Under the pieces are notes generated by a model, which was not told the DNA's origin, did no database searches, and saw only the letters and a list, made by a program, of their open reading frames with translations. The position numbers were made by a program, and so were the translations under genes. A stretch of 64,000 nt of DNA from NCBI GenBank assembly GCA_910586015.1, contig CAJUGJ010000001.1, forward strand, positions 1 through 64,000, in the 5' to 3' direction. Positions 1-5,410 of this stretch are shown piece by piece. Numbering within the stretch: the first letter of the stretch is position 1; each line of letters begins with the position of its first letter. The stretch comes from an uncultured Lachnospiraceae bacterium (GTDB taxonomy: Bacteria; Bacillota; Clostridia; Lachnospirales; Lachnospiraceae).

Positions 1-1
1 A

Positions 2-85
2 TTCACGTATGCAAAAACATCAAGACAGCTTTCCCTTGATTGTCCGATTTATTATTATTATGTAGCAGATTCCGAGATTTATTAA
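2..85 (+). CDS. C-terminal end of a phage gene (partial, probably tail protein)
   Basis: The second reading frame is open from the window edge to a TAA at 83-85, giving 27 residues that end in YYYYVADSEIY. The next gene begins 16 bases later on the same strand with a good ribosome site, so this is very probably the end of a preceding phage gene. Its place just ahead of a small acidic protein and a lysis cassette suggests a tail or baseplate protein. The identity is inferred from position only; 27 residues are too few to recognise a family. Confidence 0.35.
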   Translation, partial: FTYAKTSRQLSLDCPIYYYYVADSEIY

Positions 86-101
86 AGAAAGGAAAAGTTG
101 A

Positions 102-425
102 ATGGAAGAAGAAATCTTAGAAGAAGAAAGTTTAAATGAGGAAGAACCCATCTTATATACTCCTGAACCTACTATTTATTCTGTTTATGCGAGAGCAAAC
201 GAGAATGGTAGAGTAGTGAAAGTGTTTTCTAACTGCTTTGAGCAGCCACAGGAAGGAGATGTTTTCGTCAAAGCTGGCTCAGGCGATGAGTTTGTACACG
301 TTGGTTATTATCAACTATTAACTGGTGATTTTGTGCATAGTTATAAGATTCAGAATGGTAAAATGGTAGAATGTACTGTGAAAGAGTTGGAAGAGGAAAG
401 AACTCTAAAGCAAAACAAGAACTGA
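102..425 (+). CDS. Small acidic phage protein of the tail-to-lysis region
   Basis: A 107-residue protein with a Glu-rich first 20 residues and a globular remainder rich in Val, Tyr and Gly (for example VYARANENGRVVKVFSNCF). No signal peptide or membrane segment is visible. The start has an AAAGAAAGGA-type ribosome site about 8 bases upstream. Short proteins of this look, with a remark-like first beta strand followed by GSGDEFVH, are common just behind tail-fibre genes in phages of Clostridia, where they are usually unnamed. I do not recognise a named family and assign no function; structural or chaperone roles for the tail fibre are possible. Confidence 0.6.
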   Translation: MEEEILEEESLNEEEPILYTPEPTIYSVYARANENGRVVKVFSNCFEQPQEGDVFVKAGSGDEFVHVGYYQLLTGDFVHSYKIQNGKMVECTVKELEEERTLKQNKN

Positions 426-432
426 TTTCAGA

Positions 433-461
433 TTGCGAAATTTGGAATATTGTGTTATAGT
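433..461 (+). promoter_or_regulatory. Promoter of the Hol-Tox toxin mRNA
   Basis: TTGCGA (433-438), 17-base spacer, TATAGT (456-461). Transcription would start near 468, about 60 bases ahead of the toxin ATG. The sequence that follows (AGTGAAAG, then AAGGATATCG) recurs in inverted orientation beside the facing promoter at 717-745, so the two promoters share their early transcribed region. Confidence 0.6.
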
Positions 462-492
462 GAAAGAAGGATATCGTGTTACAAGGTGGAAG

Positions 493-519
493 CCTCCCTA
501 ACTTACCAAAGAAGGGAGG
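493..519 (+). promoter_or_regulatory. 5' UTR hairpin that hides the toxin ribosome site
   Basis: CCTCCCT at 493-499 is a perfect reverse complement of AGGGAGG at 513-519, with a 13-base loop. The right arm is the Shine-Dalgarno sequence of the 31-residue toxin gene (ATG at 528). In the folded mRNA the ribosome site would be paired. Hairpins of this kind are a known way of keeping type I toxins such as Fst untranslated until the mRNA is refolded or processed; its use here is inferred. Confidence 0.6.
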
Positions 520-527
520 TGGTGTGA

Positions 528-623
528 ATGGATACATACGAAGTATTAAGCCTGTTATTTTTAGGTGGTACGTTCCTGATTGCACTGCTTGCCTATATAG
601 ATAGGAATAACAAGCGAAAATAA
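528..623 (+). CDS. Hol-Tox-like small membrane toxin (31 aa)
   Basis: A 31-residue peptide: a short polar start (MDTYEVLSLL), one hydrophobic segment spanning roughly residues 6-23, and a charged tail, DRNNKRK. This pattern of an aromatic/acidic start, one membrane helix and a D-x-x-K-rich end matches the putative holin-like toxin (Hol-Tox) family found in Firmicutes prophages and as type I toxins. The AGGGAGG ribosome site lies 8 bases before the ATG but is sequestered in a hairpin. It sits directly before the XhlA-holin-endolysin cassette. It may act as a type I toxin, or simply as a small prophage membrane protein; the facing promoter and hairpin favour the former. Confidence 0.7.
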   Translation: MDTYEVLSLLFLGGTFLIALLAYIDRNNKRK

Positions 624-710
624 ATAAGCCTGCCTTGTCACTTAGCCGAGTACAGGCAGGCTTATAGCTACACTGGAAGGCTAACCACTTTGTGGGCGAT
701 ATCCTTTGTT
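613..710 (-). ncRNA. Putative antisense RNA (antitoxin) to the Hol-Tox mRNA
   Basis: A minus-strand promoter at 717-745 would start an RNA near 710. It would run back toward the toxin gene and end at the perfect 12-bp hairpin 624-635/654-665, which in this direction is followed by a U-rich stretch (TTATTTTC). The resulting RNA of about 95 nt would be fully complementary to the 3' untranslated part of the toxin mRNA if that mRNA runs on to the terminator at 748-783. This is the layout of type I toxin-antitoxin pairs with overlapping 3' ends. No expression evidence is available from sequence. Confidence 0.45.
624..665 (-). terminator. Hairpin terminator of the antisense RNA
   Basis: Perfect 12-bp stem ATAAGCCTGCCT (624-635) with AGGCAGGCTTAT (654-665) and an 18-base loop. 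Only the minus-strand direction continues into a T-rich run, so it should stop the antisense transcript rather than the toxin mRNA. Confidence 0.55.
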
Positions 711-716
711 ACTTTC

Positions 717-745
717 ACTATATCATAATTTTGTTAAAAATGCAA
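717..745 (-). promoter_or_regulatory. Convergent antisense promoter
   Basis: On the minus strand: TTGCAT (745-740), 17-base spacer, TATAGT (722-717). It faces the toxin promoter at 433-461 and has the same -10 hexamer and nearly the same -35. Confidence 0.55.
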
Positions 746-747
746 GT

Positions 748-783
748 AAGAGAGTGTCGAAATAGGATACTCTCTTTTTTTAT
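748..783 (+). terminator. Rho-independent terminator ahead of the XhlA-like gene
   Basis: AAGAGAGT (748-755) pairs with ACTCTCTT (769-776), followed by a run of T to 781. It would end the toxin mRNA. It lies only about 20 bases upstream of the next gene, so the lysis genes need their own promoter or read-through. Confidence 0.65.
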
Positions 784-805
784 ATCTAGGAAAGGGGGAA
801 ATGTT

Positions 806-1138
806 ATGGATACACCTATTACAAGAGCAGAACATGAAGAGTTTTGTCGGAGGATGGAAGCAGAAAATAAAAGATTAGCAGATGAAGATAAACGACAGAA
901 TCGTCGAATTGAAAAGCTCGAAGAAAATGTACTACAAATTGGGGAATTGACTACATCGGTGGAAAAGTTAGCGTCTAGTATGGAAAGTATGTTAAAAGAG
1001 CAAGAGAAACAAGGAAAACGGCTAGAAGAATTAGAAGGTCGTGATGGGGAGATGTGGCGAAAAGTGATGGGCTATATCCTATCAGCACTCATTGGAGGGA
1101 TTGTTGTATTTTTATTAGCTGCAATCGGTTTGAAATAA
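806..1138 (+). CDS. XhlA-like phage hemolysin/holin-accessory protein
   Basis: 110 residues. Residues 1-80 are highly charged and heptad-like, predicted coiled coil (for example KRQNRRIEKLEENVLQIGEL). A single membrane helix follows at about residues 86-108 (YILSALIGGIVVFLLAAIGL). That order, coiled coil then one C-terminal helix, is characteristic of the XhlA/hemolysin family found in phage lysis cassettes of Bacillus and Clostridia, where the protein helps the holin and endolysin. The ATG at 806 was chosen because GGGGGA lies 8-9 bases upstream. The reading frame is open further upstream, but that part has no ribosome site and runs through the terminator. Confidence 0.8.
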   Translation: MDTPITRAEHEEFCRRMEAENKRLADEDKRQNRRIEKLEENVLQIGELTTSVEKLASSMESMLKEQEKQGKRLEELEGRDGEMWRKVMGYILSALIGGIVVFLLAAIGLK

Positions 1139-1153
1139 GAAAGGGGAAAGAGA

Positions 1154-1354
1154 ATGAAGAAAAAAACAATAGTATGGCTAAAAGCAGCAGGGATTCGATC
1201 GTTGAAAACATGCTGTCAGACAGCGATTGCCACAATCGGCACAGCGGCAGCAATCGGAGAAGTCAACTGGATTATGGTAGCATCTGCATCGGGACTAGCA
1301 GGAACTTTGTCTATTTTAACAAGTATTGCAGGACTTCCAGAAGTAAAAGAATAA
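1154..1354 (+). CDS. r1t-type phage holin
   Basis: 66 residues with two hydrophobic stretches (about residues 18-36 and 40-60) and a charged end, LPEVKE. The sequence pattern [15 protein letters not shown] then [11 protein letters not shown] is that of the r1t/phi-LC3-like holins of Firmicutes phages. It would form the membrane pores that release or activate the endolysin. It lies 15 bases behind the XhlA-like gene and 62 bases before the endolysin, from which it is separated by a terminator-like hairpin. The ribosome site is GAAAGGGGAAAG. Confidence 0.8.
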   Translation: MKKKTIVWLKAAGIRSLKTCCQTAIATIGTAAAIGEVNWIMVASASGLAGTLSILTSIAGLPEVKE

Positions 1355-1370
1355 TCAAATATAATGACAA

Positions 1371-1399
1371 AGAGGGTGCTTTTGGCACTCTCTTTTTTT
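1371..1399 (+). terminator. Terminator-like hairpin between holin and endolysin
   Basis: AGAGGGTGC (1371-1379) pairs with GCACTCTCT (1385-1393, one G-U pair) and is followed by seven T. It lies inside the lysis cassette, directly before the endolysin ribosome site, so it is either an attenuator or is read through by an antiterminated late transcript. Confidence 0.6.
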
Positions 1400-1416
1400 A
1401 TGGGAAGGAGAACGAA

Positions 1417-2139
1417 ATGGCAATTAAAAATAGTAATGGTTTATTAGTACAATTTGCAGTCAATAAGTTAGGTGTGCCCTATATCATGGGAACAAACGGG
1501 AAAGTATTTACAAAAGGAATATATAACGATTTAGTCAAGCGCAATCCTTCTAACTGGTTTACTACTGCAAGACTTCCAAGGGTGCAGTCCTGCATCGGCA
1601 TCAAGACAACGGACTGCCATGGACTAATCGAGTGGTTTATCCGAGAGCAAACGGGAAGGAATTATGATGTCACCGCAGACTCTGCCTTTCAGAGTGCAAA
1701 AGTAAAAGGTGTAATCAAAACCATTCCAGAACAGGCGGGGATCTGTGTTCGATATCAGGGCCATGTCGGGATTTATATTGGCAATGGCTATGTAGTAGAA
1801 GCGAGAGGGTTTAACTACGGCACTTGTATTACTAAACTAAAAGATCGCAACTGGACACACTGGTACAAGCACCCTAACATCCAATACATAGACAAGCAGC
1901 TTCCAGCTCCTGTTAAAGTCACGCAAGCATCGGACAAGTATAGTGTCGTTTGGTTACAGATGCAATTAAATCGACAGATTGCTGCAAAACATATTTCTGT
2001 TTCCGTTTTAACGATAGATGGCTGCTATGGAGCTAAAACGGCTGCGGCTGTGTTGGCATACTTTAAGTATAAAGGTTGGTCTACCAACTGGTCGGGAAAA
2101 CAGATCGGTAAAAATACGATTAAAGCATTGGTCAGATAG
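1417..2139 (+). CDS. Phage endolysin, NlpC/P60 peptidase with C-terminal wall-binding domain
   Basis: 240 residues. The N-terminal half is an NlpC/P60-type cysteine peptidase: TTDCHGLIEWF carries the catalytic Cys (about residue 69) and GHVGIYIGNG the catalytic His (about residue 113). It should cut peptide stems of peptidoglycan. The last 75 residues (SVVWLQMQLN then TIDGCYGAKTAAAVLAY) resemble a peptidoglycan-binding type 1 fold. There is no signal peptide, as expected for an endolysin exported through the holin upstream. The frame is open far upstream, but that part overlaps the holin gene and has no start signal; ATG 1417 has GGAAGGAG 6 bases before it. Confidence 0.85.
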   Translation: MAIKNSNGLLVQFAVNKLGVPYIMGTNGKVFTKGIYNDLVKRNPSNWFTTARLPRVQSCIGIKTTDCHGLIEWFIREQTGRNYDVTADSAFQSAKVKGVIKTIPEQAGICVRYQGHVGIYIGNGYVVEARGFNYGTCITKLKDRNWTHWYKHPNIQYIDKQLPAPVKVTQASDKYSVVWLQMQLNRQIAAKHISVSVLTIDGCYGAKTAAAVLAYFKYKGWSTNWSGKQIGKNTIKALVR

Positions 2140-2282
2140 GAGCTATATTATTTATCTTTTTGCTAAATTTTTGTTAGCATATTGTCACTACCTCCATAAT
2201 TGGGGGCAGTGATTAAAAAACAGCATTAAAAAACAAAAATAAAATCACGCCTTTTATAGAAATATAATGATTAAAATTTAGT

Positions 2283-2564
2283 TTATTCTTGAAATAAATC
2301 TGAGTGTGTTCCTGTGTCAATAAGTGTCAATGTCAATATATCTTCTTCAATCAAATAAATTAATAGCCAGTCTGGTTGTATATGACATTCTCTAAATCCG
2401 TTCCATCTTCCTTTTAATTCATGATCTTTATACTTTGTATCTAGTGGTATTCTTGTCTTTATTTTCTCTACAATATCCTCTAGTAAAGATATATCAAAAC
2501 CTCGTTTTACTGCAAGCCTTAAACTTCGTTTGAATTTATTGGAATATTTAACATTCAGTTTCAT
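2283..2564 (-). CDS. yafQ: YafQ family mRNA interferase toxin
   Basis: 93 residues of the RelE/YafQ superfamily. The signature HELKGRWNGFRECHIQPDW followed by LLIYLIEE and LIDTGTHSDLF matches YafQ: the GxRECHIxPDW block and the final TGTHSDLF holding the catalytic histidines. YafQ cuts mRNA in the ribosomal A site. It overlaps the end of the dinJ-like antitoxin gene by 17 bases, the usual antitoxin-first order. There is no sign of inactivation. It sits between prophage and plasmid-like sequence, so acquisition with a mobile element is likely. Confidence 0.88.
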   Translation of the reverse strand: MKLNVKYSNKFKRSLRLAVKRGFDISLLEDIVEKIKTRIPLDTKYKDHELKGRWNGFRECHIQPDWLLIYLIEEDILTLTLIDTGTHSDLFQE

Positions 2565-2835
2565 CTTCCAGTATCTCCTTAAACATTTGTTTCACATCTG
2601 TATATCCTTTCACATTTGGATCATGACTGATTCGCTTTGCCTCTTCCATTGCTTCTATCACTTCTGGCTTAAACTTTGGATATTTAACATCAAATGGAAT
2701 ACCATTTTGTAAAACAACTTGTTTCAGAAACATGTTAATAGCATCTGATAAATTCAAACCCAAACCCTCTAAAAGTTCTACAGCCTGCTTTTTAGTTGTT
2801 TCATCGATGCGTACCTGAGTGGATATAGTTGCCAT
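2548..2835 (-). CDS. dinJ: RelB/DinJ family antitoxin
   Basis: 95 residues. The first 50 form a ribbon-helix-helix DNA-binding domain (TQVRIDETTKKQAVELLEGL then LSDAINMFLKQVV). The acidic C-terminal part would wrap the YafQ toxin. It acts as antitoxin and autorepressor. A GTG lies one codon upstream of the ATG; the ATG at 2835 was preferred because AGGAG lies 9 bases before it. A consensus promoter lies directly upstream. Confidence 0.88.
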   Translation of the reverse strand: MATISTQVRIDETTKKQAVELLEGLGLNLSDAINMFLKQVVLQNGIPFDVKYPKFKPEVIEAMEEAKRISHDPNVKGYTDVKQMFKEILEDETEC

Positions 2836-2858
2836 CACAAATCACTCCTTTTTTCTTT

Positions 2859-2887
2859 ATTTTAACACAATATGTTTACAATGTCAA
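2859..2887 (-). promoter_or_regulatory. Promoter and probable operator of dinJ-yafQ
   Basis: On the minus strand: TTGACA (2887-2882), 17-base spacer, TAAAAT (2864-2859). The spacer holds two small dyads (ACATTGT and ACATATTGT), suitable for ribbon-helix-helix autoregulation by DinJ and the DinJ-YafQ complex. Confidence 0.75.
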
Positions 2888-3203
2888 TTAATTATTAAAT
2901 ATTAATCAAATAAACAGTCTGTAAATAAAAAAAGCGAACCTATAGTGATCATAAAAGAAACGAAAATATAGAATTTATTACGTTTAAAAAATTTTATTAG
3001 CTAATACATAAAGAAACGGAATGCCTGTATAAAAATTGGGTTGGGGAAATTAGAGGAAGTGGCTAAAACAATAACATTTACACTAATAACAAAAGTAAAA
3101 TAGTAGAAGATATTCTTTATTTTCATGAATTTTTCAACCTTTTAATCTCAGGTAGTAAGAAAACGCCAAAAAGATATCTACTATAATACAAAATCGAATA
3201 AAC
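2888..3203. other. Gene-free AT-rich stretch
   Basis: About 316 bases with no supported gene. No ribosome site precedes any open frame, and no clear hairpin or repeat was seen. It separates the dinJ promoter from the end of the CopG-like gene. Confidence 0.5.
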
Positions 3204-3425
3204 TTACTCATCTTCTTTCTTACCATCAAAAATAATACCAGAGAAATTAGAAATGGCATTTTTGATAAAGTTACATGTACTTAAACCTAACTTTTGGGCA
3301 TAAGCCTGTACAAGTTCCCGTTCTTCCTTTGTCATTCTAACTTTTATTTCACAAAATTTCTCCATATATTTTTTCTGAGCTTTTATTTCTGCTGCTGTTT
3401 TTGACTTTTTAATAGGCTCTGCCAT
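3204..3425 (-). CDS. Small CopG/Arc-like ribbon-helix-helix protein
   Basis: 73 residues with a Lys-rich start, then EIKVRMTKEERELVQAYAQK as a likely beta strand and first helix, and LSTCNFIKNAIS as the second helix. This is the ribbon-helix-helix pattern of small plasmid and transposon regulators; some relatives are mobilisation accessory proteins. The ribosome site GGGAG lies 8 bases before the ATG. The region upstream carries three near-palindromes ATCTA-N4-TAGAT, one covering the likely -35 of this gene, so autoregulation is a reasonable inference. The specific family is not certain. Confidence 0.65.
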   Translation of the reverse strand: MAEPIKKSKTAAEIKAQKKYMEKFCEIKVRMTKEERELVQAYAQKLGLSTCNFIKNAISNFSGIIFDGKKEDE

Positions 3426-3478
3426 TATAAAATCTCCCTTCTATAATATAAAAATAGATTATTTTTTATGATACGAAT

Positions 3479-3507
3479 AGTATAACATAGGGATAAATCT
3501 ACGACTA
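3479..3507 (-). promoter_or_regulatory. Promoter of the CopG-like gene
   Basis: On the minus strand an extended -10, TGTTATACT (TATACT at 3484-3479), lies 17 bases from a weak -35, TAGTCG (3507-3502). The -35 lies within the first dyad (3497-3510). Confidence 0.5.
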
Positions 3508-3574
3508 GATAAAAAATATACAAATATCTAGTCGTAGATTTGTGCAATTTGTCAATAGACATCTAGGACTAGAT
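3497..3574. repeat. Three ATCTA-N4-TAGAT operator-like dyads
   Basis: Sites at 3497-3510, 3526-3539 and 3561-3574 share ATCTA-N4-TAGAT with inner bases CGAC, GTCG and GGAC. The first two also form a perfect 16-bp inverted repeat (3495-3510 with 3526-3541). Site one covers the -35 of the CopG-like gene and site three fills the spacer of the facing-out promoter at 3556-3584. The layout suits repression of both promoters by one small DNA-binding protein. Confidence 0.7.
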
Positions 3575-3584
3575 ATGCTATACT
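3556..3584 (+). promoter_or_regulatory. Promoter of the structured RNA
   Basis: TAGACA (3556-3561), 17-base spacer, TATACT (3579-3584). The spacer is occupied by the third dyad. Transcription would begin near 3591, a few bases before the closing stem of the RNA. Confidence 0.65.
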
Positions 3585-3590
3585 TATATC

Positions 3591-3716
3591 AAGATAAAGG
3601 TAAGGCAATCGCAAGAGCCGAAAGTCTTAAAGCTAAGAACAATATACCTGTGAGGAGGAACCCACAACGAGGCGAACAATAGACAGGAAGATTACTTAGC
3701 CGATAGCCTTACCTTA
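3591..3716 (+). ncRNA. Unidentified structured RNA
   Basis: About 125 nt with nested helices: AAGGTAAGGC (3597-3606) with GCCTTACCTT (3706-3715); GCTAAG (3632-3637) with CTTAGC (3695-3700); CCTGT (3647-3651) with ACAGG (3683-3687). A short ATCG/CGAT pairing (3608-3611/3701-3704) may extend the first. Between them lie purine-rich loops such as GAGGAGGAACCC. The segment is richer in G than its surroundings and contains no useful reading frame. It follows a promoter closely. I do not recognise a known class: it lacks the hallmark motifs of SAM, TPP, c-di-GMP, T-box, SRP or RNase P RNAs. It could be a plasmid-type regulatory RNA or an orphan transposon-associated guide RNA. Confidence 0.55.
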
Positions 3717-3760
3717 TATTTTAAAGGAAAGCTTGATAATAAGAAAGGGTAGTAGACCAA

Positions 3761-3991
3761 ATGACAATCGAAACAATTAAAAGATATCTGAAAAATCAAA
3801 TAACAGATAGTTGGTATTATCATAGTAAAATTGATTATAGGATAGAGGGAAAGTTTTTAAATGCTGAAATCATTGGAAAAGATCTGAAAATTGTTTGGAA
3901 CGAAATGGGAAAACAATTAGAAATGATGATTACCTATTTTACAGAATATACCCTAGAGCAGCTTTATACGATCTGGATGGAGATGGCATAA
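3761..3991 (+). CDS. Hypothetical protein (76 aa), possibly a truncated gene
   Basis: A 76-residue reading frame starting MTIETIKRYLKNQI and ending YTIWMEMA. The ribosome site is weak (AAGGG, about 13 bases before the ATG). In the next frame the same DNA reads LYDLDGDGIKEF, a pattern widespread in secreted Clostridial proteins, so this frame may stop early through a frameshift. It lies downstream of the structured RNA and could be its read-through product. No function is assigned. Confidence 0.35.
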   Translation: MTIETIKRYLKNQITDSWYYHSKIDYRIEGKFLNAEIIGKDLKIVWNEMGKQLEMMITYFTEYTLEQLYTIWMEMA

Positions 3992-4059
3992 AGGAATTTA
4001 GGGAGAACAATGATAGGAACTATCTTCTTTTCCTTTATGAAGTGGGACAGCCTATAAAA
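3955..4059 (+). pseudogene. Frameshifted fragment with a DLDGDG motif
   Basis: In the +1 frame relative to the 76-residue frame, the DNA encodes RAALYDLDGDGIKEFRENND and then about 10 more protein-like residues before running into the hairpin at 4087. The FxLYDxDGDGxxEL pattern is typical of many Clostridial lipoproteins and internalin-like proteins. Without a start or ribosome site in this frame it looks like the remains of a larger gene. Confidence 0.3.
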
Positions 4060-4086
4060 AACAGTGTACGAATGATCTCAAAATTA

Positions 4087-4109
4087 GGCAGGAAAATATC
4101 CTGCCTTTT
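4087..4109 (+). terminator. Rho-independent terminator
   Basis: GGCAGGA (4087-4093) pairs with TCCTGCC (4099-4105), followed by four T. It would stop transcripts from the structured-RNA promoter and the small frame behind it. Confidence 0.65.
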
Positions 4110-4499
4110 ATATATTTTGTTAGGATTGTAGTAGCTTTTTGTACATTATATAGGATGCAATATAATAAAACACTAATAACAAGTTAATAACAACATGACG
4201 TTGAAAGCCCTTATTTTATGCCAAAAATAATTATGATTTTTTAATATCCTCTTAAATTTTTTATACAAAACAAAAAGAAGTCATGGAGCTGTAAGTTACA
4301 GACCATGACTTCTTTTTCCATCTTATGTTGCTCTCGGACATCCAACCTATGTATCTTTTGTATTTTTTACTATCTTGTTTGTTACGCATCTTATCCGATT
4401 TTGTCTTTAGGTTTGTTATTGGAACATCTATAGGATATCATAGATATTCTAAAAGATCTAGCTGTAAATTCTGACAAAGCTGGAAAACAGTACATTTAA
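4110..4499. other. Gene-free stretch between two convergent units
   Basis: No supported gene. It contains the strong bidirectional hairpin at 4272-4317. The remainder is AT-rich with no ribosome site before any open frame. Confidence 0.5.
4272..4317 (-). terminator. Bidirectional terminator downstream of the HAD phosphatase
   Basis: AAAAGAAGTCATGG (to 4285) pairs with CCATGACTTCTTTT (from 4303), loop of 17, with T runs on both strands. It lies about 180 bases beyond the stop of the minus-strand phosphatase gene. Confidence 0.75.
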
Positions 4500-5150
4500 T
4501 TAAATTTTTGCAAGAAGTTGTCTTAATTCTTTTGGAGAATCGATCACATAATCTGCATGATGTTCTTCTAAGTATGTGCGTCCACGAAAACCCCATGCTA
4601 CACCAATACAAGGAATATTTGCATTTTTAGCTGTTTGGATATCCACTTCAGAATCCCCTACATAAATACAAGAAGAAATAGGAAGATGAAGTTGTTTTGC
4701 CGCAGTAAATACACAGCTTGGATTTGGTTTTTTTGCATCCTGTGGAGTACCAATAGCGACAGAAATAAATTTCTTAAAAAATAGTTCATTTAATTTGCAA
4801 ACTGCAGCATCTAACTTATTTGATACAACTGCTAAATAATATCCATCTGCATGTAATTCAGAAAGAGACGATAAAATTCCATCATAGGGTTTAGTGGTAT
4901 CATACATATGCTGCATATAATGACTACGAAATAGTAAAAGACAATGTTCATATTCTACTTGGGTAAGATTAGGAGGAACAGCTCGTTCTATTAATTTAGC
5001 AACTCCATTCCCAACAAAATTTTGGATTTCTAAAAGGGTACGAATAGGATAACCACAAGTTGAAAGAGCATGGTTGACACTATTTGTTAAATCTTGTAAA
5101 GTATCTAATAAAGTACCATCTAAATCAAAAATTATACCTGAATAGTTCAT
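4500..5150 (-). CDS. HAD superfamily phosphatase, phosphoglycolate phosphatase-like
   Basis: 216 residues of the haloacid dehalogenase superfamily, Gph/PGP-like subclass. Motif I is DLDGTLLDT with both Asp residues. Motif II is in LAVVSNK, motif III the Lys of KKPNPS, and motif IV YVGDSEVDIQTAKNA. A helical cap domain lies between motifs I and II. Likely substrates are phosphoglycolate or another small phosphate ester; the exact one cannot be read from sequence. The frame is open 13 codons further upstream, but the chosen ATG has GGAG 6 bases before it and leaves the usual short N-terminus. It is a single-gene unit with its own promoter. Confidence 0.85.
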   Translation of the reverse strand: MNYSGIIFDLDGTLLDTLQDLTNSVNHALSTCGYPIRTLLEIQNFVGNGVAKLIERAVPPNLTQVEYEHCLLLFRSHYMQHMYDTTKPYDGILSSLSELHADGYYLAVVSNKLDAAVCKLNELFFKKFISVAIGTPQDAKKPNPSCVFTAAKQLHLPISSCIYVGDSEVDIQTAKNANIPCIGVAWGFRGRTYLEEHHADYVIDSPKELRQLLAKI

Positions 5151-5212
5151 TTTATTCTCCATTTCTGTGTCTTTATTTTTAACACACAAATTTCATTTTT
5201 ATATGCAGGTCT

Positions 5213-5241
5213 ATTATAATAAGTATATTTTGATTTGGCAA
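5213..5241 (-). promoter_or_regulatory. Promoter of the HAD phosphatase gene
   Basis: On the minus strand: TTGCCA (5241-5236), 17-base spacer, TATAAT (5218-5213). Confidence 0.65.
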
Positions 5242-5287
5242 GAAATAAATGAATATATAGAATTCACTTTCTAAAATGAATCAGGTA

Positions 5288-5296
5288 TGCTATAAT
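5288..5296 (+). promoter_or_regulatory. Extended -10 promoter for the aldo/keto reductase operon
   Basis: TGCTATAAT, an extended -10 (TG-n-TATAAT). No good -35 is present at the expected distance. The gene begins about 110 bases downstream, leaving a leader with no obvious riboswitch. Confidence 0.45.
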
Positions 5297-5410
5297 ACTA
5301 TTAAAATTGGTTGTTTACTACAAATTGGTCATACACTAGAATGTAAGATAAGATGAAAACGACTGTTAATGGAGGAACAACAATAAAATAAAGAGGAGGC
5401 AAGAGTGAAT

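Noticed and set aside
1054-1416. Upstream extension of the endolysin reading frame
   Set aside because: It overlaps the XhlA-like and holin genes, crosses a terminator-like hairpin, and lacks a ribosome site. The NlpC/P60 domain starts after ATG 1417.
2161-2212. Terminator directly behind the endolysin gene
   Set aside because: Two imperfect hairpins are present (TGCTAA/TTAGCA and a CACTACCTCC stem with a mismatch), but neither is followed by a T run on the plus strand, so the call is too weak to list.
3895-4131. A 78-codon open frame after the structured RNA
   Set aside because: No ribosome site; its end runs through a terminator hairpin. Only the DLDGDG part looks protein-like, so it is listed as a fragment.
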